Source of the DNA: Enoplolaimus lenunculus
Taxonomy: Eukaryota > Nematoda > Enoplea > Enoplida > Thoracostomopsidae
Direction: 5' to 3'
DNA length: 64,000 bases
Assembly (NCBI GenBank): GCA_030248215.1
Contig: JASANG010003356.1
Coordinates: forward strand, 249,007 to 313,006
Shown here: positions 46,296 to 59,800 of the stretch, in pieces
How positions within the stretch are numbered: position 1 is the first letter of the stretch
Layout: each line of letters begins with the position of its first letter
Position numbers and translations under genes: made by a program
Notes under the pieces: generated by a model
Databases searched by the model: none
The model's input: the letters and a program-made list of their open reading frames with translations, nothing else
What the model was told of the DNA's origin: nothing

Positions 46296-46571
46296 GGGTG
46301 CAACCGAATTTCCGATTCCGATCTAAAACGAGTTCCTATTCTGACTGTACAATCAATCGAAATCAGAATTTTGACATTTTAATTAATTTTAATCATACTT
46401 GTGATATGTTGCATAAAAATTCTGCATCGTTTATTTATCAAATTTTTATTTTATACTTAATACGAATTATCTGTATAGTCACAAAAGTTCGTAATTCCGA
46501 GAGCGCTTCCGGTATAAATTTGCTGTTAAAATTCAGATTCCGGTATAATCCAGTCCCACTTTGCACCGACA
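46296..46571. mobile_element. MITE family H
   Basis: Begins CAGGGTGCAACCGAATTTCC and ends TATAATCCAGTCCCACTTTG with CACCG. The interior repeats GATTCCGATT words. Confidence 0.6.
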
Positions 46572-46978
46572 GACAAGTACCTACGGTCAATAAGCGTACA
46601 CAGGGGACGTTGAATGTGTGCTCTGTACCAACGGTAACATGTGAGCGACATGAACCTCTTATACTCAAAGTCTCAATGTTTTCTAGCGAACATGCTCCTA
46701 TAATTGACATGAGCCGTTTCTTTTTACGTCAAACCCCACAGATCTACGACCTGTTAACAAATCTAAGACTTGTTAGCAAATTTCTCCTTTGTTCAGCGAC
46801 CAAAATTCGAGGTTAAAATTAAATCTAACTAAGTGTCCAATTGCGCATTTACTTCCAAGTAGCCTGACGGTTTTCTTGAAATTCATTTCGAGCCAAGAGC
46901 AACTTGATGAGCAGTAAAGTATTAATAAGGCGAGGTTCAGACAAAAGTGCATCTTCATTTCACACTCTTTTCAAAAAT

Positions 46979-48781
46979 TTAATCAGGATTTGCGACTGAA
47001 TTGCTTTCATCACCAGCTGTTACTGATGCCATATTGCTCGAGAACGTTAACTTCTCAGCGCCTTTTCTTTTGGGAATGACTTGAAAAAACGCCTGTTCCC
47101 AGTTTCTACACTCCGTCCATCGTAATAAAATTTCAAATACGTGATTGATGGCAAGAACCTATAAAATTGCAAAATTGCAATACCACAGTCATGTTAAATG
47201 TGAGCATTGTTAAAGTCAAAATCCAAAATACCACAAATTATTGTTGTTGTTTTAATTCAGCAAATAAAAATACTGTCATGTATTACAAAGAGGGTGTATA
47301 TTAACACCAGATACGCAGCCAAACCTAATTGGCGCTCTATAACGTAGCTTTGTGTACAATTTTAAGGAAGTGGAAAATAATAAATATACAAGAACAAACA
47401 AACAGTACAACTTTAATCATTTGTCGCAAAACATTCCATATATTGCGTAATTTGAGTCGCTGAGTCATACCTTTCTAGTCTTTAAGACAATAAACTCATC
47501 AATGGGTAGTCTTGCGTGGCACACACCGGCAGCTTGAGCTTTTTCGTAGCAAAGACCTTTCTGAGAGTTATGGTCCACAAGGCCACCAATAACGTACAAC
47601 TAAAATCACATATATTTTAATATGCTAAATGTTAAGTCAGCAAACCAACTTTAAACAAACACTAAAGCGTCCAAGCATATAAACAGAGGAATTAAATTTT
47701 ACCCATTCAAAATTTTATTTAAATTAGCATACTTATTCACAAAGACCGGTTGATGGGGTAGGCAAGGAGCGGGCTGGTACCGTCCAACATACTGCGTAAT
47801 GTATTAAACGAGATACACACTTAAATCTATAGTTCGCTACTGCAACCGTTCATCTGCAAGCTGTGAAACTTTATAACAATGCCACTTTGGCCCAACTAAC
47901 TTTGCCGTCATCCAAGGTTTCAAGCACATTCGGTGACTCTGCAGTTAGATACACAACATTTTCATTGCTCACGCTAGGTAATGCGCTCATATAAGGATCG
48001 CTATGTATATTCACATCCCAATTGCTCGTACCTACGGTTTGATCAAATGCGATGCGTGTTTCACCGGTAAAGCTTGTGAAATGTAGCTGAAGCGGATTAT
48101 CTGCACGTCGGTTCACTGAGTAGACATACTGAAGTTGCGTCAGCGTCTGCAAATCATTCATTTGACAAATTCTATAAGAAAGAACACATGGCTGCATGAC
48201 GCCAATTGGGTTTTCGAACAAAAACATTATTTTATAATGATATGCGTAATGGTACAAATAAGCAGAATGCATAGAATACAACAACTTGAACTAAATATTT
48301 TTTGTTCAAATCGTTTTTAAGCAGGAATTTTAACACGTACGTCCTATACTGAACATTTACCTGTGTTCTTTCTTTGTCAGACATTAGATTATCGAATGAT
48401 AAATCAACAGCAACATGAATTTTGCAAGTAGAATCTGTTTGCAACGTATATTGGCGTTTTCTCGACGGAGATATACCAGCCTCAATATCTGCAATTATTA
48501 TCTATGATATAAAAAGCGATATTTATATAAAATTGAAACGTGGTTCCTCTGAATTAAATTTGAAGACTTCAAAGAAAACAATACTACGCTGACACTCTAT
48601 GCTTGTCTCATTAATACTAACCTGCCAGGCGTTTGGCGGCCTTTTTCTCCTTTTTCCTCTTTCGTTCAATTTTACGTCGTTCAGGCCTAGTTGCTTGCCA
48701 ATGCTCGCGCTTTGCTAAACGCCTCAATGCACGTTTCGACATAGTAGTTGGCTCAATGTCCGCGTCAACCGTCTGGCTCAT
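46979..48781 (-). CDS. TRMT10A: tRNA (guanine(9)-N1)-methyltransferase, TRMT10 family
   Basis: Methylates N1 of guanine 9 in tRNAs using S-adenosylmethionine; SPOUT-fold, acts alone. Five exons on the minus strand in consistent phase: 48622-48781, 48361-48488, 47901-48146, 47471-47599 and 46979-47158, giving 280 residues. Visible: a lysine/arginine-rich N-terminal helix ([15 protein letters not shown], then [11 protein letters not shown]), the domain start [46 protein letters not shown], the signature [35 protein letters not shown] and [11 protein letters not shown] with [15 protein letters not shown]. Length fits the family (yeast Trm10 about 290, human TRMT10A 339). The sequence is nearer to the cytosolic/nuclear TRMT10A/B than to mitochondrial TRMT10C. 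A vs B cannot be separated, since invertebrates usually have one such gene. Confidence 0.93.
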
Positions 48782-50571
48782 CTTGCTTAATAGCGTTAAA
48801 CAAAACGATATACGTATCTGATGAAACACAGAACAGAATCGGATGTATTTATGGGCCATCGCCACGGTTGAAAGAGGGGCGCACGCACATTTGGGTTAAG
48901 TGAGGGAATAAGTGAGATTTCAGAAACCCAACCAATGTCACCCACGTATACCTTGTAAAAAGTTGCTATATCCTGCGTCACACATATGCGCAGTAGCGCA
49001 AAATGGAAGTGCTGTACACACCAGAACTAAAATTTTGCTTAAGATATTACGCGAAATCTAAGTGATACTAGCTAATTCACTTTAATGCGAATAAATCGTT
49101 TCCCATCGTACTGTGATAATCACCAGTGCAACAACCAAAAACTTCTGGTTGGTCTGAATATTGCTTGCACAACGAACGTCTGTAACAATAGTTAAGGTTA
49201 ATGTAACTAAGATTTCTGCGTTTTTTGCGTTGTATTCCAGTCATTTTCAAATATTCTCACATAATTAAATGGATGAATCTTTATAAGCCGTCCCATTGTA
49301 CTATTCTGCTACTTGTAGCAAACCAAATCTGTCATTTTGTGGAATTTTATATCTACATCTTCGTGGGTGATTCAATTTATTGATTCTGATATAAGCAAAA
49401 TTAAGATGCGTTAATGGCATTTGAAAATAAACAACCTGCTTGTAGGGTATTGTCTTTTTCCCCAAACTGTCTTACTTGTCATAGAGACCACTTTACTAAA
49501 TGTTTTAACAAACTATAGTCACTCTAACGACGTTAATAGCTCAGGTTAGCAAACTGGTGTTCTTCGCACTGACACTTATTTTCCGTTTTTTCAAAAAAAG
49601 CAACCCCGCCTGATAACAAATACTACTTTTTATCTGAGTTTCTGGGGCGCAAAATTCAATGTACATTTCCATGCACTCTCAAAACGCAAAAATAAAGACA
49701 ATACATAAAAAACTTGCCTATACCAAAATTTTTGCCGATTCCAATTCTTATTTTAATACAATAATGATATTTCAAACAAAAGTTGGGATTACTTACAGGC
49801 TTCTCCACAGGGGGGCGGGGGGGAGGCCCCCAGCACTTTACGAAATTTTCATTTTTTCCCCCGGCGAAAATTTTGCCGCCCCCCGGCGAATTTTCCGCCG
49901 CCCCCGCAAATTTTTTCCTGGGGGGCCCCCAGGACTTTTCTAAGCCAAAAGTTTTCAATGTTAAAACATAAAGACCTGGACTTTTTTTGAGGCGGACATT
50001 CAGCAAAACGTGATCTATATTACGCTGAGTACTCAAAATATTTTAATAGCGTTACAAATACCGGTAGTGAAAAGTACAATTCAATAATGAACTGAAAAAA
50101 GCATAATTATATAAAGACCGTTTCAGGGCATACAGCATTCGAAAGTACGTTGCAGCAACAAGTTCAACCCGCCTGAACCTTATGAAAAACTGAAGCTGTG
50201 ACTAATATACAAAATATATATTAATCACAGTTTCAATTATAGATTATCTATATTTTATAGAATTGTGCTTCTTTCAACTTTTGGTTAAGTTGTCAGTATA
50301 TTCGTAATATTAGTTAAAATTATTATTAGCGTTTGCGAGAAATTTTTGTCATGTTGAGCGATGAGTAATCTTACGTTGAATTGGAAACACGGTCTAGAAT
50401 GAAAAATAATGGTCCAAAAAGTCGGTTTGAAAAATTTTAAGCCTGCCCCCCAGGACCCCCCAGATCATCTGGGGGCCCCCAGGAAAACTGCCCCACAGGA
50501 AACGTCCCCCGGCGGAAATTTTCAAGCTGTGGAGAAGCCAGTGTACACTTCGTGATTATGAGAAAGAGGTA
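48782..50571. other. Spacer between TRMT10A and EPC
   Basis: About 1.8 kb with no convincing exon on either strand. It holds a family F end fragment (48918-48942) and the family G element (49798-50535). The stretch 48945-49790 shows nothing recognisable. The promoter of TRMT10A should lie in the first part. Confidence 0.6.
49798..50535. mobile_element. MITE family G, ends GGCTTCTCCACAG
   Basis: Left end GGCTTCTCCACAG, right end CTGTGGAGAAGCC. GC-rich arms of CCCCCGGCGAAAATTTTGCC type enclose an AT-rich centre with GAGGCGGACATTC and AAAGACCGTTTCAGGGCATA. Related arms and centre lie at 57610-57868 and 58807-59190. It lies between TRMT10A and EPC. Confidence 0.7.
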
Positions 50572-50859
50572 TCAAGAACCAACGCAATGAAAACGAAAGA
50601 CCTCTACAACCAAACTAACTGATGGCTTTTTATCATATCGGCTTTCCCAAAAGCTTGACCCAGGAAACGACGTCGGTTTCATCCAATCTTCGGCGTTTTT
50701 CAACAGCCACTCCCTGCTTACAATGTCTCCCGGGTTTGTGCTGTTGTGCGCAGGACAGGTAGCTCCAGATTCGATGACGCGCTTCGAACTGCCCGAAATT
50801 ATAACGCGTCGTCGTTTTCGTTTCTGAGCAAGTAGGCGGCGGGCCATCATGACTTCTTC
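50572..50859 (-). CDS. Proposed last exon of EPC
   Basis: The acceptor CTCTAG at 50860-50865 (read on minus) opens a frame in phase with the previous exon: EEVMMARRLLAQKRKRRRVI and on for 95 codons to TGA. The basic KRKRRR stretch lies where other EPC proteins have a basic RPKRKY-like stretch. The rest (for example GDIVSREWLLKNAEDWMKP) is not a motif I recognise. It could instead splice on at GAG/GTCTTT or belong to another gene. Confidence 0.5.
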   Translation of the reverse strand, partial: EEVMMARRLLAQKRKRRRVIISGSSKRVIESGATCPAHNSTNPGDIVSREWLLKNAEDWMKPTSFPGSSFWESRYDKKPSVSLVVEVFRFHCVGS

Positions 50860-53800
50860 CTAGAGTGTATCATAATAGACCATCTATACATAACTCTTTT
50901 GCTTGAATCTTGAACATTAATTTGTAACGTTTGGTAAGTGTAGTTCCAACAAAAACTACACAATGGGCAGAAATACATTTTTATTAGGGGGTTTGCAATT
51001 GGAGAGGAAGGGCGCCTTCTACTCGGCGAAGTGAGCACGTGACAGTTACAAGCTTGCAATAATACCAAGTTACGAGTATTATGCAATATCTCTCAAGTTT
51101 GCAACCTTACCTTTTGTCTCCTGGGAAATTAGAATGCAAAGAGGTGGCGGGATTAATATTTACACGTATTTGAAAACATGAACACAAAACTTAATTGTGC
51201 ACACATGTACAACAGTATTGCACTTGCACAATAATCTCATTGAGTTTTTTAAAATGCAAATGTCGTTGTGCCAAATTTCCATGCTGGGTATTTCGCAACA
51301 CATAAATATGAAAACATGGTAGGGGAGGAATCACCTTCGCATCCAGTGTTTATCAATGATTATATTGTTACGCAATTGGCCTAAAATGACAGTACTCTTA
51401 TGCTACACTCGTGTTGCTGGTAACCGCCAACTAATAAGCATAAAGCATCCCCATCAGAATATTATGATTGCCTCAAAATACCATACGAGGTAATTTGCGC
51501 TACGACATATGCAACATACAGATATTATGCTAACTACCATATGCAACAAACAAATATTCTGTCAGTTTATTTTGCTAAATTAAGTGCTCGGCTTCCTTAG
51601 TCAGTCACCCAGTTAATAAAATTTTAATTATACATTTGGTTAGAGCTATATTAGAATTCTCAGATATGAAGTTACTTTTACGCACAGGGAAACGAGTTTT
51701 ATTTAGCACGGCTCAAAAAATTTTGGCTGTTTTTGCTAGGGATGTGCCGATACCAAAATTTTTGCCGATGCCGATTCTTATTTTGAAAATTTGCCGATGT
51801 CGAACCGATGCCGATTCCAACTATAGTACACCATGCTTAATTAACAGATAGGATACTACATTACATCATTATATGAAGACTTAAACCCTAACCATCATAA
51901 ATAATTACAATTTTATAAGAACGGTTCGCTTCAGTTAAATTTTTCAAACAGGTTTCCTGACCTGATACGCGCTCAGAAATGAAATTGATAGCAATCTAAC
52001 TGACTGTTATGTGCAAAAAGTATCGGCAAAGAATCGGCAGTTTTTTGCAGTGTCGATGCCGATACTCACGAAAAGTGCCGATTACCGATGCCGATTAATC
52101 GGCACATCCCTAGTTTTTGCACACCCCAAAATTTTGAAAAACACGCCCTGTGTATAGCCAGGAATTATTTTCGGGGACGGGGCTTTGGTTAGATATCCGC
52201 GGGGCAATTTGGAAGTTTTCGAGAAATGAAATAATAGTTGCAGCAGTATAACCGTTTAAAAAGCGGTACTGAAGGCGCAGGAAAGGAAACTTATTAAGAT
52301 TTCAAAGTAGAAATAACGAATCGTTGTCGTCTCTTAGGGTGCTCTGCATTGAAAATGCAAAAGTATATATACACATAATGCGTGAATTTTTTACATCTAT
52401 TTATAAAACAGTTGAAAGTCACAGATTTTGTAAATATGTTACAAAATGGCGAACGCGAGCGCTGCTATTGAACACTAAAATTATACATCGTATTCGTGTG
52501 ATATTTTTTCTTTCATTTTCTGGTGAACGATTTCGGAGTATAGAGCTGGCCCAGGCTACGAAACTGGGTTCATGGCTAAGCCAACTACTTAACAGAATAT
52601 AATTTTGGCACATATGTAAATAGCTTAATTTACGTACTTTGCTGAACTGAAACGATGGTTTCGTTAGTTGTTGCAACTTGTGATACACCTCGCCGCCCCA
52701 GTCCTCAAGGGAAACCCGGCGCTCAAAAATTTCTGTTGTCAAGTTCAACAATTCTCGTTTCCCTTTTTCTCGCCGTTTGATCATGTCTAATAGCGTTCTA
52801 AAAACAAATAAATACAAAATTCTAGTTGACGCAAAGTGTATATTTTTATAGGTATTGCCACTCTCACATCGGTTCCCCGATGTCCAAGGATTGCAGATAA
52901 TCTCACTTTTTCTATTTCGCCATTAAGTAAAAAATAAACATAGATAGCCTGTTAAATTAATTTCCATTTAAGATAACGTTTGTTTAGTAACGTGAAAACC
53001 AAGTTTGTTCCGTGCATTCAAATTTTGCTAGCGGCTTCAAACTCACGGCAAATCAGTCCTGTTTGTGCAGTTGCAAATTTGACAATGTCTCAAAAAAGCA
53101 ATGGCGAGCACACAACAGTCTGGTCTGTTTTCTGACGTTTTACTTGCTATTGCTATACAAATTTGGACTTACAAAGATGTTTGTTTAGAAACGCCACACT
53201 CGATGGTGTCCAAGTGCCATTCAGTATTGACTCCTGATTTGGTGTAATAGGACAGTAGCATACCCACGACAATTACGTAGTAAATAGTACTCGTTGTGAC
53301 GGTTATGTACCATCGTTCACTGTTCATTCTTAATCTCAAGTGATATTAATGTTTAGTAGACGACTTTATTAGGGTACCGTTAAAGATGTCAACCGCTATG
53401 AAACTTTAATACAACACTTGCTCGAATTTATCAGCGTTGTGGTCTAAATAATATTGGAGCAGCTTCCTATGAACTCAAATCTTTGCTGCATGAATCTGCA
53501 GGCGATGACGAATAAAGGAACAAAACCCTATCTGGTTAAGAGGTACGATGGTGTTTTTGGTTAGTGCTGAAGCTGACAGCTTCTTGCTGAGTTAGAGATA
53601 TAACCAGTCGTAGTGAAACTGCACACATTGAGCGAAGCCCAGAAACACTTAACTTTAATCAGTCTACATTCACGGACAGAATTAAGTGCAACCACGCTCG
53701 CAATCCGAACGCGGTTCGACTATCGTTCGAATACGCGATCGCGATTGCTCGCAAACGCAGTTAACGTGGACACAAAAACCGCAATTGCGCACGCAGTTTC

Positions 53801-56800
53801 GCTGTTACAGACGCGGTTAAATTTGCGGTGGCAGACGCGGTTAAATTTGCGGAGGCCGACACTAATTCTATTCGTGACTGTAGCATGCCTCGAGCATTAT
53901 TTACTGCTGGTTACCATAATATTGCGTGCAAACTTAAATATAGCAACTATAGAGCGAAGTGTCACTTCGAGCGAAGCTCGGAGTAACGTGAAAAATTTGG
54001 TTTTGTTTTGTGCTTGGGGAAAATTTATACAGCTGTTCAGTTTGGGCTTGTCAAGCGGATGCAGTTTAAATTTTCTTACTGTTCAAAATACTATGTGATT
54101 TCTACCGAAGTTGGATATCCTAAACTATCACTATAACACTTAGTTTGGATATGAAGGTTTTCTGAAAATAATGTAAAATTCAGATTCGGTAAAATAATTT
54201 GTTTGGTGTCACCATGCTCACCACAAACAAGAGGCCGCCAATTATCTAGCACACAACAAAATAGCGATTGTGCCGAAAAAATGTTTTGTATAAAAACTTA
54301 CACAGATTTTGACAAGTCGCGGCGAATTTTAAGCATTTTTTCGTAAGAATCTTCATCATTGCGACGATTCTTTCTTGTTTGTATCTTTTCACCACGTCGC
54401 CGGAATGCAATATAAGGATTGGCTGCCGACGACATTGTCGAGCTTATAGTGCTTGATGCAGTATTGCTAAATCCCGTTCCGGCAGCAGTGGAACAACTTG
54501 CTTTTTCTGTTTTTACTGACGCAATAAGCGGAAGTTTCTATTAACAATAATCATGTTTCTTTGGTTGAAATAGGGGTTTTCGCCCACATCTTTTTAAAAA
54601 TATACTCACTGAAATTAAAAACCCATCACAATTTACTATAAATAAATCTATCCATTTCAGTAGAACCACAATTGAAGATTTACTATCAATCTATCAACTG
54701 CAACAGAACCCCCGATTTAGTTAATTTTGTCTAGCTTCCCGGTAACGATGCTTCTCTGTTTTGACTTTTGAATCTGGATTGGTTACCCACCGACAAAAAC
54801 ATGCCCCCCCCCGTTTTATGTTAGTTACTGTGCTCATTCTTCCAAAATTTTTTCTGAAAGATTTTTACCGAAATCCATTTTAAATATGATAATCCAGTTC
54901 CGCTTTGCACCCAGGTTAATTTGCATATTAGCTTAACTAATAAGCGTAAATTAGTACTTAAATTATTTCACTGATTTATTAGTGTTACTGAAGTGTTTTT
55001 GGGTGCGAGCAACATGAATAAATTGTTTGAAAACCTCCAAGGCCGATAAATGAATAGTCAGCTAATAGCTAATTTGCATATTAACTTAACTAATTACGTA
55101 GTTAACCCTAAATTGGATGGGCGACCTCGGTAAAAAAGCAAGAGCTAGACTACTGAGATCAAAATACCGAGACTTTTGATCTCGGTCTCGATCATTTTTA
55201 ACCGTCACTGAAAATAAAAAAATTTTCTAATAAAAGTTTTTAATATTTTTATCTGCTTAGAATTGCCGTTTAATTCATGCAATTAACCGAGACCGGCCAA
55301 GAAAAGTCTCGGTCTCGGTAAATTTTTGGTCATCACCGAAAAAATTAAAATGTTCAAAATAAACAATTTCTAATGTTTTATTTGTTATTTTTGTTGTTTA
55401 CATGTTTCTGTACTTTTCATAATTTTTTTGTTTTTTCAGAATATATGCGCTCGTAATCAGCCATGACTTTTACTTCAACAATACAATCATACAAAATAAA
55501 TTTTTGACTTCTGGTCTCGGTTCTAAGCCACCGAGACTCAAAAAAGCGAGACCGAGACCGGCCAAATACCGAGATCTACCGAGACTCATGTATATTTAGT
55601 CTAAAACACGAACAAAACATTGCTGCGTCGTTTCAACAACTGAAACTAGCTCCGCGAATAGCAACTGTTTATCGCTTTTTTCACCTCTTTAGTCTTTGGT
55701 CGAGATTTGCAAACCAGCGAGACTAAAGGAAATCCCGAGACATGCCGAGATCGAGACCGCCATCCATGTCTCCAGGGCGAACACGTTATTTGCCAGGGCG
55801 TAGCCGGGGACAGTTTTTATATTTACAATCCTTAATTGACTGGCACAAGAAACAACAAATTTCGTACGATGTTAGATTTAGGAAAACGAAACAGTTATAT
55901 AATATATAACTTAATATCGCACATAATGGAGCGCCAAAAGGAACTTAATTTAATTGGAATCGGAATTAAAATTAAAGTCGAAACCTTTTATATACCAAAA
56001 TCAGAACTAGAAATTTTAGGCTTAGGCTTGTTTTGCAGAAATGGGCGGTCTCGGTCAAAAGAGCGTGACCGAAATCCAATCTATCGAGACTGTTGGTCTC
56101 GATCTCGGTCAATTCTTAACCGTCACCAAAAAGATTTTTGTAACAAAAGTTTTGAATATTTTTATCTCATCCGGACCGCCGTTAAATTCATACAATTAAA
56201 CTAATCAATCGCCCCAAATCATGTGACCTTCAGTGGCAATATTAATGAAAACTTTACTTGCTGATCAACTCTAAAAAGCTCACTAACTTTGCTTGTGCTA
56301 TGCAATTTTATTTATTTCTTTGCTTCCACACGCTCATGCCTAGCTGAAGCGTAAATCTACACCTAAGCCATCCATGGCACAATGTAGTAAAATAATCGTT
56401 TCGGGGGAACTTGAAACGTCTATTAAAACAGTCATAGTTTTGAGAGAAGTAAACTAGTACCCAATTTTTAGTGGTTTACACATAATACATATTACATTTA
56501 GTCCAAAATACGAGCAACACATTGCAGCGTTTCATCAAACTCAAACTAGCTCTGCTAATAGCAATCGTTTAACATTTTTTCAGTGAAATTCCGAGACTTG
56601 CCGAGACCGCCCATACCCGCTATTTTATTTCATGGCGAGTTTTACGGAGTATAATTTCGTTGCCCCATATACGTATATATCTGTTTTACAGCGTTGTGTG
56701 TTTTGTGTGTTGCTTATGTTTTAGCACCACCGAAAATACGTACGAAATACCGAATACACTACCGGAAAGTATAATTAATACCGGTTTTGCTACTGGAAGC

Positions 56801-59800
56801 GAATAGAGAAAAATAATTGTCACCAACGAATCAAAGCATTATATTATCTCAAATGTGACTAAAGATACACCCAACACAGTGTTTTCCAAGATTTGCGATA
56901 AAAACAGCTTAAAGTGAAGCGCTAAACAGTGTTTCGATAAAATTCTCTAAAATTATTTGGTTTTAGCAGCGTCGTGCTCTTGCTAACTACCTAAAAATTA
57001 ACAATTATTCGTGAAACTGGAAAAGTTTATTGAAAAATAACTCGTTTACTACGGAAACCGGATAGTGAAACAAATTAATCATTTAAACCCATTCGGTTAA
57101 CTGCACTGAGAATACAGTACACTTTACAGCTATGTAGGATTTTAGGATAAGCTTACCGTTGTTAACCGCTTGTTCAACCAGTAATCATATACAGCAATGC
57201 TGATATCGTCATCTTCTTGAAGCAGATTTTTCGCTTCACCGAGACTCAGTACCTATAAAGTAAAGTGTATGCTATATTTTGCTAATGTTTATGTGACGCA
57301 TCTTCAAGAAGCGTTCGCCTGCAGCTGCGGTGAAAATATATTTTATAATGAATCTAGTGTGAAATTTGTTATCATCAACCTAATAAAATCATATTTAAAA
57401 TCACGTTAGTGGGTTGAGGGCTTGCTCTCAAATAATGTTTTATTTTTAGCCAATTTTTAAGCCATCAGAAATTACGCCATACCTTTATCACCGCGAGGTA
57501 TACAAGCAAATAGTTGCACATGTTGGCATTTGTAGTTTCTGTTAAAGTACATAAGAGAATTTTCTTACAGCGAATCTTTAAACGATCTAGGGAAAGCAAG
57601 CTTAAATCAAAACGCAACCTATTCAGAACGTTGCAAAGCTTTTCAACTGAATCATATTTTGCCGAATGTCCGCCTCAAAAGAAGTCCAGGTCTTTACGTT
57701 TTAACATTGAAAATTTTTAGCCTAGCAAAGTCCTGGGGGGCCCCAGCAAAAAAGTTTGCTGGGGGGCGCCCGAAAATTCGCCGTGGGGCCTTTCCGGGGG
57801 CGGCATAATTTTCGCCGGGGGAAAATGAAAATTTCGAAAAGTGCTGGGCCCCCCGCTGTGGAGAAGCCTGGTTAGTTAGGGTAATAAGTCTTTTCTCATT
57901 TACGATGATTGAGCAAAGCGAAACTCCAAGCGAAGCTAGAAGTTTCGCGAACCGTTTTGTTTTGTACTCGGGGGTGGAAGGTGGATATCCGTCCGATTGT
58001 CCGACGAGAATCTCAGGAACCACTGAATGGACTTTGGTAAACTTTTTGTCCTGGGGTGTTAACCTCAACTAAACGGTTTTCGGGTGCGAAGAATCTGAGT
58101 AAATTGTTGATAAGCCTCCCAAAACAATTGAATAGTTAGCTAATAACTGATTGATTCATTTCTTAAGTCTAAATTGGGAATTTTTATATTATTTCACTGA
58201 TTATTAGCGTTACAAGCAATCTAATTTCAGTATCGAAATCGAATTTTTAAATTTTTATTTAAATTTCACTTTTGTGATATGTTGCATAGAAATTATGTAT
58301 CATTTATCTATTAAATTGCTTTCTATGAGTTAACTTATCGACCAGTCGTAGTGGGACTACATGTATTGAGCGAAACTCGAACACGCGTAAGCATTTAAGC
58401 TAATCTGCAAATTAGTTATTGGCTATCTATTCATTTATTGGTTTTGGAGCTTTGTACACAATTTATTCAAATTCTTCGCACCTAAAAACCCCATAATGCT
58501 GAAATTATACGTATTGCTTTTCACCTTAATAATTAGAGAAATATTGTAAAAAGTCCTAATTTAGGCTTATAAACTATGCTAATATGCAAATTAACTATTA
58601 GCTAATTACTCAATATCGGTTTTGGAGGTTTTTAATCAGTCGAAAGGTGGATGTCCGTCCGTCCGTCCGAAAAGAATCTCAGGAACGGCTGAACTGATTT
58701 TGATAAACTTTTTTGCTTGAAAGTCAATTATCCTCGTGTGTTAACCTCGCATTGGGGTTCAAAATTTTAAGTCGTTTATTAGCTACAGGCTAATTTGCAT
58801 AATTAATCTGGCTTCTCCACAGCGGGGGGGGGCAGCACTTTTCGAAATTTTCATTTTCCCTCGGCGAAAATTTTGCCGCCTTCCGATAAGGCCCCCGGCG
58901 AATTTTCGGCCATTCCCAGCAAATTTTTTGCTGGGGACCCCCAGGACTTTTCTAGGTCAAAAATTTTCAATGTTAAAACGTAAAGACCTGGACTTCTTTT
59001 GAGGCGGACATTCGGCAAAATATGATTTTATATTACGCTGCGTTACAAATATCCGTTGTAACTAATACAATTCAATAATGAACTGAAAAAAGCACAATTA
59101 TATAAAGACCGTTTCAGGGCATACAGCATTCGAAAGTACCTTGCAGCAACAAGTTCAACCCGCCTGAGCCTTATGATAAACTGAAGCTGTGACAACGGAT
59201 AAATGAATACGTAGTTAGCTAATAACTAATTTGCATATTACCTTAATTGACAAGACATAGTCCCACTACGACGAGTAAAATAATAAATTGTATGAAGCAC
59301 TACTAAATCAGCGTGCATATACCTGATTTTCGGATGCCTTTTCCAATCGATCCATGATCCTTTCGAACTGGAGACATTCAATCTCAATGCTTTTAGACAT
59401 CTGCTCTCTGATCCATGCTTCGTCATCCGTGTCCATATCGTACTCTGGCAGCTCGGGTTCCAAATTGAGTTCAGCTAAAATGTTCACCAACTTATTATTG
59501 TTTTTACGACGAAATTATATATTTTTCGCCTTAGCAAATTATTGTTTTATACGTACGTACGCATTTTCGAACACCGTTAAATATCCTAATGTATACGTAC
59601 TCAACTGGGATGTCTCGATTAGTCTGAATTGGCAATAGCCGTAAATCTAACTTTGCAACAACCTTAACCGGACCAGGATATCCATTTGAACCCTGCACGA
59701 ATGAGGTCTCGGTCTCTGTTAGTTCGCAAACTTAGACTGTAAAAATAGTATTTTCTCTGAAAACTTTATTAAGTTGCGTACTCTTTCTTTGACTATAAAA

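Larger units (their letters stand above)
42421..46978. other. Intergenic region between the convergent cadherin and TRMT10A genes
   Basis: No conserved gene found. It holds the likely cadherin 3' untranslated region, an inverted-repeat element with ends ACGACAATTCGTC and GACGAATTGTCGT (42787-42975), a clean family A MITE (43382-43527), a relative of the 40611 element (43783-44129), a truncated family C copy (44219-44400), family B and A relatives (44405-44527, 44730-44880) and a family H element (46296-46571). Open frames of up to 176 codons here overlap repeats. Confidence 0.6.

Noticed and set aside
46286-46816. 176-codon plus-strand frame
   Set aside because: It starts in a family H MITE and shows no recognisable domain; no splice or start context supports it.
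49656-50036. 126-codon minus-strand frame as a missing EPC exon
   Set aside because: It is the GC-rich arm of a family G MITE, repeated at 57693-58068.
53613-54098. 161-codon plus-strand frame opposite EPC intron 5
   Set aside because: It contains a 21-bp tandem repeat and dispersed GAGCGAAG words and resembles no known protein.
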